Source: Brevibacillus brevis
GTDB lineage: Bacteria > Bacillota > Bacilli > Brevibacillales > Brevibacillaceae
Direction of reading: 5' to 3'
Length of the DNA: 64,000 nt
NCBI RefSeq assembly: GCF_022026395.1
Contig: NZ_CP041767.1
Coordinates: 4,856,501-4,920,500 of the forward strand
Each line of letters begins with the position of its first letter. Positions within the stretch are counted from its first letter, which is position 1. The position numbers and the translations under genes are program-made. Shown here in pieces: positions 26,660-34,821 of the stretch. A model generated the notes under the pieces. The model saw only the letters and a list, made by a program, of their open reading frames with translations. It did not search any database and was not told where the DNA came from.

Positions 26660-27259
26660 ATGAATGGCATGGAAATCAACATTCACTATTTTCGCTTGAT
26701 TAATGACTTGGGAAAAGAGTATCCGGCTCTCAATCCCGTATCTTTTTACGTAGCGGAATATACGGTGTTTATTTTGGCTTTGAGTGCTTTGGTGTATTGG
26801 TTTACGAGAAAACATGAGAATCGCATCATGGTCATTTGTGCGACGTTTACGTTTGCCATCGCTGAGCTTTTCGGGAAAGTAGCTGGAAGCCTTCATGCGA
26901 ATAATCAGCCATTCGCTGAGCTTGCGAACGTCAATCAATTGGTACAAAAAGCAGTCGACAATTCATTTCCCAGCGACCATACGATCCTGTTTTTTTCCTT
27001 TTGCATGACCTACTGGCTTTTTAGAAAGACGACGGGGCCACTCTGGATGCTGCTTGCTGCTTGTGTCGGGCTTTCTCGCATTTTAGTAGGCGTTCATTAT
27101 CCGGCAGATGTCATTGTAGGTGCCCTGATCAGCATTGGGTCTGCCTTGGCCGTCTATATAATCGTGCCGAGATTGAATTTTGTCCATACTCTACTTGCTC
27201 TCTATGAAAAAGGAGAGCAAGCGATCTTGCCTACGAAATCGAAAACGAGAGACTTTTGA
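26660..27259 (+). CDS. bcrC: Undecaprenyl-diphosphatase, PAP2 type
   Basis: Removes a phosphate from undecaprenyl pyrophosphate on the outer face of the membrane, restoring the lipid carrier for wall synthesis; it also protects against bacitracin. The 199 residues hold about five helices and the PAP2 motifs KAVDNSFPSDHTILFFS and SRILVGVHYPADVIVGA with the catalytic His pair. Length fits BcrC. ATG follows AAAGGAGGATCACC. In B. subtilis the gene is under ECF sigma control; I could not find a convincing ECF promoter here. Confidence 0.9.
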   Translation: MNGMEINIHYFRLINDLGKEYPALNPVSFYVAEYTVFILALSALVYWFTRKHENRIMVICATFTFAIAELFGKVAGSLHANNQPFAELANVNQLVQKAVDNSFPSDHTILFFSFCMTYWLFRKTTGPLWMLLAACVGLSRILVGVHYPADVIVGALISIGSALAVYIIVPRLNFVHTLLALYEKGEQAILPTKSKTRDF

Positions 27260-27265
27260 TTACCG

Positions 27266-28165
27266 CTACGTCTCTGTCATCGTTCCACCATTGACATGCA
27301 ATACCTGGCCCGTTACATATCCCGAATCATCCGAGGCCAGGTAAACATAGGTCGGAGCCAGCTCGAACGGCTGTCCTGCACGACGCATCGGCGTGTCGAC
27401 ACCCAAAGTCGTGATGTATTCTGCCGAATAGCTGGATACTTGCAGCGGTGTCCAGATTGGTCCAGGAGCCACTGCATTCACCCTGATGCCTTGCTTGACC
27501 AATTGAAGGGACAAGGAGCGGGTAAAGGAGACGATGGCTCCTTTGGTTGCTGAATAATCAACCAATTGCGGATGACCAGCATAGGCAGTAACCGATGCCG
27601 TACTAATGATGGAACTGCCTGGCTGCAAATACGGCAACGCCTCTTGTGTGATGTAAAATAAGGGGAAAAGGTTGGTCCGAAACGTGTCTTCCAGTTGCTC
27701 GCGGCTTATCTGGAGGATGCTTTCTTGTGGAAACTGTACGCCTTGATTCAAAACGAGTACATCTAACTTGCCAAAACAGCCAATCGTTTGGCGTACAACC
27801 TCCCGACACCAAGCCTCGTCACGCAAGTCTCCCGGCAGCAGCAAACATTGCCCTCCGTAATACTCAACAACTTGCTTGGTCTCCTCGGCGTCGATGTGCT
27901 CATCCAAATAAGGAATCGCTACAGATGCCCCCTCCTTCGCAAAAGCAACCGCTACAGCACGGCCAATCCCGCTGTCTCCACCTGTTATAATCGCTACCTT
28001 TCCCCGAAGCTTGCCGCTTCCTATATAGTCAGGATTATCGAAAATCGGTCGCGGGACCATCAAGTATTCCATCCCCGGTTGTCGATCCTGATGCTGTGGC
28101 GGAAACGTAAGGGGCGTCTCTTCGCAAGTAGTCTTGTAACTGTAATATGGGTATCTCGGATACAT
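27266..28165 (-). CDS. SDR-family oxidoreductase (YhdF/YhxC type)
   Basis: A 299-residue NAD(P)-dependent short-chain dehydrogenase with a 45-residue N-terminal extension typical of the YhdF/general-stress branch. It shows the cofactor loop AIITGGDSGIGRAVA, the LVLNQGVQ strand, the active-site YSATK and the RVNAVAPGPIWTPL segment. ATG at 28165 (MYPRYPYYSYK) follows AGGAGGTATTTTCC; an upstream frame start is less likely. It converges with bcrC, with six bases between the stops. The substrate is unknown. Confidence 0.85.
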   Translation of the reverse strand: MYPRYPYYSYKTTCEETPLTFPPQHQDRQPGMEYLMVPRPIFDNPDYIGSGKLRGKVAIITGGDSGIGRAVAVAFAKEGASVAIPYLDEHIDAEETKQVVEYYGGQCLLLPGDLRDEAWCREVVRQTIGCFGKLDVLVLNQGVQFPQESILQISREQLEDTFRTNLFPLFYITQEALPYLQPGSSIISTASVTAYAGHPQLVDYSATKGAIVSFTRSLSLQLVKQGIRVNAVAPGPIWTPLQVSSYSAEYITTLGVDTPMRRAGQPFELAPTYVYLASDDSGYVTGQVLHVNGGTMTET

Positions 28166-28316
28166 GGAAAATACCTCCTGTACAGATTCAGTCGATATCG
28201 CCATGATATTCGCCTACCCTTCTTGGTGTGCGCTGTGTACGCCATCAAGGGCACAGCATAGAAGGAAAATGACATGTATGTATGACATGACCTTTTCCCA
28301 AGGTGGAAGCTACCAT

Positions 28317-28667
28317 TTATGAGGTAATCATCTTGATGAACTGAAGAATAAGAGGAACTCCTTGTACAGGAATGTCACTCAGAATCAAAACTCCCGGCTG
28401 GACAGCGTATACATTGGGAGGTTGTAGCATTCCATTGATGAAAAGATTCACAATAGAAACTTCATTCGGGTCCAGAATCCCTGAAGTACTGAATAGCATG
28501 ACAGCATCACTGTTGGTATACATGTTTTTGACTCCATCTGAAATTGCTGTATACTGATAGGTTTCTGTTCGTATTAAACCAGGCGTACATGGGCATGGGG
28601 GGCAGGGCGGCACGATTTGCAGACTCTGTCTCCTCACTGTGTATGACTGTGTGACATAGTGCCTCAT
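28317..28667 (-). CDS. DUF4183 protein B, copy 1
   Basis: A 116-residue protein. The N-terminal third has a Pro-Cys cluster ([11 protein letters not shown]), and residues about 35-116 are the DUF4183 domain ([20 protein letters not shown], then PLILQFI). DUF4183 proteins are common in spore formers and many are thought to be spore-surface proteins; this is known only in outline. It is the second gene of a pair with the protein at 28773, and both have counterparts in the same order at 46866-47715. No signal peptide is visible, as expected if it is made in the mother cell. Confidence 0.75.
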   Translation of the reverse strand: MRHYVTQSYTVRRQSLQIVPPCPPCPCTPGLIRTETYQYTAISDGVKNMYTNSDAVMLFSTSGILDPNEVSIVNLFINGMLQPPNVYAVQPGVLILSDIPVQGVPLILQFIKMITS

Positions 28668-28728
28668 GAAATCACTCGTCCTTTCTCGAAATTCTCCGAC
28701 CGTTCACTCTCACTACACATATGAGTAA

Positions 28729-28755
28729 CCCCAGACACATTTCATCCACCTGGGG
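28729..28755 (-). terminator. Hairpin between the DUF4183 genes, copy 1
   Basis: CCCCAG and CTGGGG are separated by 15 bases, just after the first DUF4183 gene. The same 6-bp arms occur at the same place in copy 2 (47173-47202). The T-run is poor, so it may be a partial terminator or a transcript stabiliser. Confidence 0.5.
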
Positions 28756-28772
28756 CCACCATCCTATTCATC

Positions 28773-29057
28773 TTAGTTAACGACAAACTCTACAACTATG
28801 GGTGTACCACCGTTTTCGACATCTCCATCTGGAATCGTGATCGCTGTCGTTGTGATTGTGGAAGTATTACCTGCCTGAAGCACCCCATTGATGTAGAGAT
28901 TGTAAAAAGCAAACGTACCAGGAAATGCTGTCGCAGCAGCACCAGCGTCAGTGGTAAATGCAGTTGCCGCAATGGCAAACGTTGCACCAGTACCAGTTCC
29001 AGCACCCATGGTGGACGTAAATCTCAATGAGGTTAGATACGGTTTAACAATCGGCAC
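28773..29057 (-). CDS. DUF4183 protein A, copy 1
   Basis: A 94-residue protein that is almost all DUF4183 domain: a Gly/Ala/Thr-rich first half (MGAGTGTGATFAIAATAF) and the FYNLYINGVLQAGNTST core. It agrees with the copy at 46866 at 82 of 94 positions. The start is GTG behind AGGAGGAGATTCGAA. The Ala/Gly/Thr-rich, Cys-free composition and the lack of a signal peptide suit a self-assembling spore-surface protein; this is inference. It is transcribed ahead of protein B. Confidence 0.75.
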   Translation of the reverse strand: MPIVKPYLTSLRFTSTMGAGTGTGATFAIAATAFTTDAGAAATAFPGTFAFYNLYINGVLQAGNTSTITTTAITIPDGDVENGGTPIVVEFVVN

Positions 29058-29182
29058 TTCGAATCTCCTCCTCTAATGAATCCCTACTAGTAAATGATTG
29101 GATTCATCCGATTGAAACCGACAAATGACAGGAGAAGCACGCACATTTTCCCTCAAAAGAAGCTATTTGGAAAATAAAATCA

Positions 29183-29208
29183 CCCTCCTACTTTTACCAG
29201 TAGGAGGG
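29183..29208 (-). terminator. Terminator of the nitrate operon
   Basis: CCCTCCTAC and GTAGGAGGG form a perfect 9-bp stem with an 8-base loop, followed on the minus strand by TGATTTTATTTT. It lies 12 bases past the hemerythrin stop. Confidence 0.85.
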
Positions 29209-29219
29209 CTACATGATTT

Positions 29220-29762
29220 CTAATCTTGAAACAGTACTCGCAACTGCTCTTTCTCTGCGTCACTCAATACGTATTCTGCCATCGGGAACAGCACACTCTC
29301 TTCTTTAAAGAAATGTTCCATGAGTATTTCTATTGACTTCAGCAAATGAGTGTGGACAGCTTCTATTTCAACTGGATCAGATTTCTCCTTTTCTACGATT
29401 CGCATAAACGACATCAGGCTTTCATGAATAAGATCATGCTCTTCCTCCATGGCTGCAATCGGTCCCATCTCCCGTTCGATATAGTTAGCCATCAGAGGAT
29501 ACAGGTCTTCTTCCTCGCGTCTGGAGTGTTTCTCCAGTTCCGCCCGAAACGAGGACGCCAGCTCATGAAGCTCTGTTAGGCCTTGCTTTCTTTTCGTAGG
29601 TTCGGCAGTAGATTTCAGGTTATTTGCTAGATGTACGAGCTCATTCATCTGCTCAGCTAATGATAGGTGTTCTTCTTTCAGTTTTTCCAGAGCCGGACAC
29701 AGCTTCCTTCTCCCTTCAAACTCCTGCATCATCCCCATACATCCTATAGGCGGTGGTCCCAT
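29220..29762 (-). CDS. Hemerythrin-domain protein
   Basis: A 180-residue protein with an HHE four-helix domain that should hold a di-iron site. Candidate ligands are the His in LKEEHLSL, the His/Glu group in EKHSRREEEDLYPL, the His in MEEEHDLIHESL and the pair in MEHFFKEESVLFP. The first 20 residues are Met/Pro/Gly-rich. As the last gene of the Fnr-controlled nitrate operon it may bind nitric oxide or repair iron centres damaged by it, like the RIC/YtfE group; this is inference. GGAGGGATTGTA precedes the ATG. Confidence 0.85.
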   Translation of the reverse strand: MGPPPIGCMGMMQEFEGRRKLCPALEKLKEEHLSLAEQMNELVHLANNLKSTAEPTKRKQGLTELHELASSFRAELEKHSRREEEDLYPLMANYIEREMGPIAAMEEEHDLIHESLMSFMRIVEKEKSDPVEIEAVHTHLLKSIEILMEHFFKEESVLFPMAEYVLSDAEKEQLRVLFQD

Positions 29763-29789
29763 TACAATCCCTCCATCTACTAGTGGGAG

Positions 29790-30107
29790 TCAGTTACCAA
29801 AAGAAATATGATATGCTAGCTGTCCCCGGTTGTCCCTAGCAACCATTCGAATACAGTCACCGTCTTGCGAAAAAACAACCGGTCCATTCTGGATGGGAAT
29901 CGCTACAAACTGACAAGGATTAAAATAGAGTCGCAGATGCTCCTCATCCTCCGTGATCTCCCATTTTGCCAGCTGCCTTTCCAAGAGAGCCGGACTGTGT
30001 GGTTCGGCATCATCCGCCAAATCTTGAATGAGTATCCCCATTTTTTTATCCACTAAGGCAGGCAGCTCCTGGTGAAGCTCGGCAATCGTTCGCTTACTAG
30101 GATTCAT
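29790..30107 (-). CDS. Hypothetical protein in the nitrate operon
   Basis: A 105-residue soluble protein that I do not recognise. It has no signal peptide or membrane helix and a single Cys in YFNPCQFVAIPI. The spacing to the neighbours (28 and 27 bases) shows it belongs to the operon, so it may help assemble or regulate the reductase, much as small chaperones do in other Mo-enzyme operons. The ribosome site (GGAAGGAAG) is about 15 bases before ATG, a little far. Confidence 0.6.
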   Translation of the reverse strand: MNPSKRTIAELHQELPALVDKKMGILIQDLADDAEPHSPALLERQLAKWEITEDEEHLRLYFNPCQFVAIPIQNGPVVFSQDGDCIRMVARDNRGQLAYHISFGN

Positions 30108-30135
30108 CGCAACTGATCACACTTCCTTCCCCGGA

Positions 30136-30339
30136 TTATTTCCCTTGTTCTCTTCGGTCTCGCTGATCTTTTCTCAATACCATCCATGCCAGTGGGAACA
30201 ACACTACCGTTGCACCGCTGAGCAAAAGCACCTCCATATATCGCTGGGCGAAATACATATTGACTGTGTACTGGGTGCAAACAATGCTGGCGAACAAGAT
30301 CAATGCTAATAGGATGACACCTCTATAGCTGCTCTTCAT
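30136..30339 (-). CDS. Small two-helix membrane protein in the nitrate operon
   Basis: A 67-residue protein with two hydrophobic helices (about 8-25 and 35-53) and a basic C-terminal tail (RKDQRDRREQGK). It overlaps the end of the Rieske gene by 17 bases, which points to coupled translation. It may be a membrane partner for the Rieske protein. No family recognised. GGGGTGAAGAGTT precedes ATG. Confidence 0.6.
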   Translation of the reverse strand: MKSSYRGVILLALILFASIVCTQYTVNMYFAQRYMEVLLLSGATVVLFPLAWMVLRKDQRDRREQGK

Positions 30340-30856
30340 AACTCTTCACCCCTACAGCGTATACGGCTCCATCTTTCTCTTGAAGCACAATTTCCGGAAG
30401 TGGTCTTCTTGGGGGACCAGCGAGCGGCTTACCTGTAGCGATATCAAATTTCCCATGATGGCAAGGACATAGCAGCTCTTTCTCATCTCGATCCCAAAAT
30501 ACCGGACAACGCAGATGGGTACACGCATTTTGATACGCCTTGTATTCCTTTTCCTTCACATATACGAACAACGCGCTGTCATGCTCTCCTGGATAAGCAA
30601 ACTCGATCGCATCTCCGGGTTTTATATCGCTGAGATTCGCAATTTTTTGTGTGGGATACGACTTGCTGGATGAACTCATCAGCTCTTTGGCAGCTAATGC
30701 CCCCCATGGCAGAGTAGATGCCGCGAAAAGACCTGCTGCTCCTACCATTGTTTTCATAAAACTCCGTCGATCCAGACTGCGCTCATTGGAACGATTGATG
30801 TTATGGGTATAATTGTCATCCTTCAACGGAATGGGGCGGGTTTTCTCGTTCTCCAT
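30323..30856 (-). CDS. Rieske [2Fe-2S] protein with Tat signal
   Basis: A 177-residue electron carrier. The N-terminus has a twin-arginine signal (DRRSFMKTMVGAAGLFAAST, residues about 29-48), so it should be moved folded to the outer face and held by that helix. The cluster ligands are CTHLRC and CPCHHG in the C-terminal half, as in b6f/bc1-type and arsenite-oxidase small subunits. It lies 16 bases after the ferredoxin gene. A Rieske protein in a nitrate reductase operon is unusual; it may link a quinol oxidation site to the reductase. Confidence 0.9.
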   Translation of the reverse strand: MENEKTRPIPLKDDNYTHNINRSNERSLDRRSFMKTMVGAAGLFAASTLPWGALAAKELMSSSSKSYPTQKIANLSDIKPGDAIEFAYPGEHDSALFVYVKEKEYKAYQNACTHLRCPVFWDRDEKELLCPCHHGKFDIATGKPLAGPPRRPLPEIVLQEKDGAVYAVGVKSYEEQL

Positions 30857-30872
30857 AAGGTATATCTCCCCT

Positions 30873-31442
30873 CTAGAATAGCTTCTGTTTGCCCTGCAGA
30901 ATGCCAGGCAGGCTAATTTTCACATTGGTTTCGCCTTCGAGCACATCCGGGTCGTGGCTGGCAGTCCATTTGCCATTAGCCAAAGGAATCTGTGCCCGTT
31001 TTTCTTCCAGCTCTGCTTCCTCAATCCACTGCAAGGTGTTTGTCGGGCAAACCGAAGCACACATCGGCGGGATTCCCTCTTTCGTACGGTCGTAGCATAG
31101 ATCGCATTTGTACATGAGATTCTGTTCTTCATCAAATTTAGGAATCCCATAGGGGCAAGCAATCGTGCAATTTTGACAACCGATGCATTTTTCTACCAAG
31201 GCTGACAATACGGCCCCATTATCTGCGATTTGAATCGCTTGAGCAGGACAGCTGCGGGCGCAAGCAGGATTGACACAATGGAAGCACATCAGCGGAATCG
31301 TTTGTCTGCTGATAAACGGGTCCACATCCAGTACGTAGTTTCGGTTTCGGTTGTCATGACCTCCACACTGTGTACACGCCGCCAAGCAGCTTCGACAACC
31401 GATGCAATTATCCATTTCGATGTATAAGACTTGTTTACCCAT
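30873..31442 (-). CDS. 4Fe-4S ferredoxin subunit (NrfC/DmsB type)
   Basis: A 189-residue protein predicted to hold four [4Fe-4S] clusters that pass electrons to the molybdopterin subunit. Cys motifs in order: CIGCRSCLAACTQC, CFHCVNPACARSCP, CIGCQNCTIACPYG and CDLCYDRTKEG with CASVCP. ATG at 31442 is used because GGAGGAGTTCGCC precedes it; it overlaps the catalytic subunit gene by eight bases. No signal peptide is present, in line with a cytoplasmic complex. Confidence 0.9.
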   Translation of the reverse strand: MGKQVLYIEMDNCIGCRSCLAACTQCGGHDNRNRNYVLDVDPFISRQTIPLMCFHCVNPACARSCPAQAIQIADNGAVLSALVEKCIGCQNCTIACPYGIPKFDEEQNLMYKCDLCYDRTKEGIPPMCASVCPTNTLQWIEEAELEEKRAQIPLANGKWTASHDPDVLEGETNVKISLPGILQGKQKLF

Positions 31443-33609
31443 GGCGAACTCCTCCATGTTTGTGCTTGATGATTTTCGCGGCGCACGCTTTAAACTCAGG
31501 CATTTTGCTGTAAGGGTCCAATGCCGGGTTGGTCAACAGATTGATAGACTGCTCTTTTCCCCAGTGGTATGGAACAAACACCGTATCCTCTCGAATCGCC
31601 TCGATAACTTTCACACGGTACTGCGCCTCGCCTCTTCTCGTTTTCAGAGTGACCAGCTCATCGTGTTCAATACCGTAACGTGTCGCTGTTTTTGGGTGAA
31701 CCTCTAGCAGAGGATCAGGATACATGTCCTTCAAAAACGGGATTCGTCTTGTCTGGTTCCCGGACAAATAATGGAACACAACTCGTCCCGTCGTTAACCG
31801 CAAAGGATATTCTTCATCCGGCTCCTCCGCTGGCGGGCGGTAAGGCAGCGCACATATTTTGGCTTTTCCATCCGGGTGATAAAATTTTTTATCCAGGAAT
31901 AAATGCGGCTGCCCCTCGTCGCCTTCCTCGCGGCACGGCCAGAAGACACCATTGTTTTGATCAATTTTTTCGTAGGTGACCCCATAATAATCAGCTATTC
32001 CGCCTTTGGAAACCTGACGTATTTCATTGAAAATATCCTGGGGAGACTTCAAGTGAGTAAAGAATTGTCCGCGCCCCATTCTATTGGCGATTTCTATCTG
32101 AATCCACCAGTCAGGCTTGGATTCGGCAAACCATTCCTGTGCCTGACGGTGACGAATGATGCGTCCTTCGAGATTGGTTGTCGTTCCATCGTCCTCTGCC
32201 CAAGTCGTAACGGGAAGAACGACATCGGCGTATTCAGCCGATTCGGACAAGTAAAAGTCGCAGCAAACCATAAAATCCAGACTTTTCAGGGACTCCCGGA
32301 CATGGTTTAGATTTGGCGCACTTACAACCGGATTGGAGCAGAGTAAGTATAAGCTGCGAATCGTTTTATCCTTCATGAGCTGGAACATCTCGTAGGCAGA
32401 GACGCCTTTCTGCGGCATCTCTTCCACGGGAATGCCCCAGGCACACGCTATTTCACGTACATGTTCAGGATTGTCGAGCTTGCGGTAGCCAGGCAATTGA
32501 TCGGCTTTTTGCCCGTGTTCCCGCCCCCCCTGACCGTTTCCTTGACCAGTAAGGGTTGCCACACCTGATTTTGGTCGGCCAATCTTGCCTGTGACGAGCG
32601 ACATGTTGGTATAGGCCGATACGTTGTCTGTCCCTTTCGACTGCTGTTCCACACCACGGCAGAACATCACAATCGCATCGGGTGCCCTACCGAAAATGTC
32701 GGCAGCCCGCACAATCTTCTCCACCGAAACCCCTGTTATTTCGCTGACATACTCCGGTGTGAAGGTAGCAACCACTTCTTTTGTTTCTTCAAAACCATTC
32801 GTATGATTTCGAATAAAGTCTTCATCGATATGCCCGTTCTTGATCAGGAGATGAACGATTCCGTTTGCCAGCGCCAAATCTGTACCGGGCCGCAGATCCA
32901 GATGGATATCAGCGCGACGTGCCAAAGGTGTTTCCCTTGGATCGGCTACGATCAGATAGCCGCCTCGATTTTGCACTTCCCAAATACGAAACATGCTGGT
33001 TGGGTGACACTCAGCCGCGTTTGATCCGGCCAAGAACAAGCAGTCTGTTTGGTGAATGTCCGTCCAGGGAATGGTAGAACCTCGGTCAATCCCCAAGCTT
33101 CGATTCAATCCTGCCGCAGCCGAGGACATGCAGAAGCGGCCATTGTAGTCGATATAGCGGGTTTGCAAGGCGACCCGCGCAAACTTACCCGTGAGGTAGC
33201 ATTTTTCGTTCGTCATGGAAACGCCAGAGTAAACAGACAAGGTATCTTTGCCATAGTTGTGCTGCAACTCCTTGAACTTGGAAACGATCAAGTCAAGTGC
33301 TTCCTCCCATGACGCTTCCCGAAAACCTTCCGCCGTGCCTTTTAATGAAGCATCTGTTCGAATCAACGGCCGCTGTATCCGATCCGGATGATTCACTTGC
33401 TGATAAGCCGTTACCCCTTTTGGGCACATCTTCCCCAGATTGACAGGGAAATCGTACCGTGGCTCCACTCCGATAATCTTGTTCGTCGTTGTATCTACAC
33501 GCAGGTTCATCCCGCATTGCATACCGCAGTAGCTGCAGTGTGTGCTGACCAATTTCTCATTGGGATGTACCTTGTTTTCAATTACTTTAAAAAATTTATC
33601 CTTTGGCAT
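31435..33609 (-). CDS. Molybdopterin oxidoreductase, nitrate reductase-like catalytic subunit
   Basis: A 724-residue enzyme of the DMSO-reductase family, closest in look to NasA/NapA nitrate reductases. The N-terminal [4Fe-4S] site is CSYCGMQCGM with a later CPKG, and the Mo ligand is probably the Cys in NGRFCMSSAAAGLNRSLG. GQGNGQGGREHG and the C-terminal dinucleotide-binding domain (LTTGRVVFHYLSGNQTRR) are present. There is no Tat signal, so it should stay in the cytoplasm. ATG at 33609 follows GGGAGGCAAATCAAC. The Fnr box implies use in anaerobic respiration rather than assimilation. A formate-dehydrogenase-like role is less likely but open. Confidence 0.85.
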   Translation of the reverse strand: MPKDKFFKVIENKVHPNEKLVSTHCSYCGMQCGMNLRVDTTTNKIIGVEPRYDFPVNLGKMCPKGVTAYQQVNHPDRIQRPLIRTDASLKGTAEGFREASWEEALDLIVSKFKELQHNYGKDTLSVYSGVSMTNEKCYLTGKFARVALQTRYIDYNGRFCMSSAAAGLNRSLGIDRGSTIPWTDIHQTDCLFLAGSNAAECHPTSMFRIWEVQNRGGYLIVADPRETPLARRADIHLDLRPGTDLALANGIVHLLIKNGHIDEDFIRNHTNGFEETKEVVATFTPEYVSEITGVSVEKIVRAADIFGRAPDAIVMFCRGVEQQSKGTDNVSAYTNMSLVTGKIGRPKSGVATLTGQGNGQGGREHGQKADQLPGYRKLDNPEHVREIACAWGIPVEEMPQKGVSAYEMFQLMKDKTIRSLYLLCSNPVVSAPNLNHVRESLKSLDFMVCCDFYLSESAEYADVVLPVTTWAEDDGTTTNLEGRIIRHRQAQEWFAESKPDWWIQIEIANRMGRGQFFTHLKSPQDIFNEIRQVSKGGIADYYGVTYEKIDQNNGVFWPCREEGDEGQPHLFLDKKFYHPDGKAKICALPYRPPAEEPDEEYPLRLTTGRVVFHYLSGNQTRRIPFLKDMYPDPLLEVHPKTATRYGIEHDELVTLKTRRGEAQYRVKVIEAIREDTVFVPYHWGKEQSINLLTNPALDPYSKMPEFKACAAKIIKHKHGGVRHG

Positions 33610-34636
33610 GTTGATTTGCCTCCCTGGCATTGATCTCGTGCGTAGGAACTCCTGTGAAGCGGAACATCCGGTATTTTCTGCGGCACGGCAAGCAAAGTTC
33701 AGCCAAGTGGAAACCTTCTTCCATTTGAAAAGCCATTTCGTTTTTACCCAGCACGTTGATTACATCTGCCGACTGTTCCGCAGAAACAAACTCTTTGCTG
33801 CACACTTTGCACTTTTTCATTTCCTGCTCGCCATAGTGCTCGCGATAATTGCGAGCGAACACACTCATGGGACGGAACGGTATGTGAGCCAGTTTTCCGA
33901 ATGGCAGATAAATCAATGTCACAATCACTGCAAATTGATGAGTGACGGATATGACCGGGTGCCCAAAGCCCCCTAAGAACATGTTGCTTGCAGTTAGCAT
34001 CAAGCCTGTCACGCTGATAAACAGTAGCAGATATAATGGCAAAAAGTCGTAGACAAAGGATTGTTCAGCCCGTGCCTGCATATTCTTAAATCTGCGATAC
34101 AATGCCATGACTGCTCCACCGATGACCATAAAAGCCGTAATGTTCAACGCGTTGTAAAAGAGAAAGGCAACCCAGCCATCCGCTTGTACGGTAAGAACAT
34201 CCACACCCATGAACACGACCTGATAGTAGCCATTGTCTGTCATCGTGAAATACATCCAGCCAAACACTAACGGAAAGGTGACAAACGCGGCCAAGATGCA
34301 TCCCCATCCCAGCAAAATGTGCTGTGTCCAGCGATACCATCCCCGATTCCAAATAAAGCGATAGATGGCCAGATGATCCACAGCTGTATTCGCCGTGCTT
34401 TTACGAAAGAGAAGACGTAACCCCTTTTTCAAAATGACATTCGTTGGCGGGCGGTCTGCCCACGCAGAAAATCGATAAAGGAAACCTCCGATAAAGACAA
34501 GAGTCCCCACCATATACCCGTAAAGCGCCAAATCAATATGCGTGAAAAAACGTGTTCCCACGTAACTTAGGACGAACAAGCAAGCAATGATGATAAAAGC
34601 ACGCTTCGCCACTTTGGAAGCAAATAGATAGTTCAT
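33596..34636 (-). CDS. Polytopic membrane subunit (NarI-like) with C-terminal CxxC domain
   Basis: A 346-residue membrane protein with about six helices. His residues at helix ends (HILLGWG, VTHQFAV) are candidates for haem b, as in NarI/DsrM-type quinol oxidases. The last about 75 residues are cytoplasmic and contain CKVC and CLPC, which could bind a cluster or zinc and touch the ferredoxin subunit. ATG at 34636 follows GGGAGGGTGTTGT; the longer frame from 34738 would start upstream of the predicted transcript start. It is the first gene of the operon and overlaps the catalytic subunit gene by 14 bases. Confidence 0.75.
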   Translation of the reverse strand: MNYLFASKVAKRAFIIIACLFVLSYVGTRFFTHIDLALYGYMVGTLVFIGGFLYRFSAWADRPPTNVILKKGLRLLFRKSTANTAVDHLAIYRFIWNRGWYRWTQHILLGWGCILAAFVTFPLVFGWMYFTMTDNGYYQVVFMGVDVLTVQADGWVAFLFYNALNITAFMVIGGAVMALYRRFKNMQARAEQSFVYDFLPLYLLLFISVTGLMLTASNMFLGGFGHPVISVTHQFAVIVTLIYLPFGKLAHIPFRPMSVFARNYREHYGEQEMKKCKVCSKEFVSAEQSADVINVLGKNEMAFQMEEGFHLAELCLPCRRKYRMFRFTGVPTHEINAREANQHAKG

Positions 34637-34683
34637 ACAACACCCTCCCTGCTGCTGCTCATTTTTTCCTTTCGCTCGAGACC

Positions 34684-34726
34684 ATTGTAGCAACGGCTCG
34701 TAACCCGGGTTGTGATTTACCTCACA
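34684..34726 (-). promoter_or_regulatory. Fnr box and promoter of the nitrate operon
   Basis: TGTGA-TTTACC-TCACA (34711-34726) is a perfect Fnr/Crp palindrome. On the minus strand a -10 box TACAAT occupies 34689-34684. The centres are 32 bp apart, the class II activation geometry, which places the start point near 34677, about 40 bases before the first gene. Confidence 0.9.
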
Positions 34727-34821
34727 CCCTTGCCACAATCAGGACGATTTTCCTACCCCCAACCTTCGATTTCGGATGATATAATGAGTTACCTATGTAT
34801 CCTTGGTTTAGGGGGGACCAC

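Noticed and set aside
34727..34790. Fnr activation of the fnr gene from the same box
   Set aside because: No -10 box lies 32 bp to the right of the palindrome; TATAAT at 34780 is about 64 bp away, so the class II geometry is not met.
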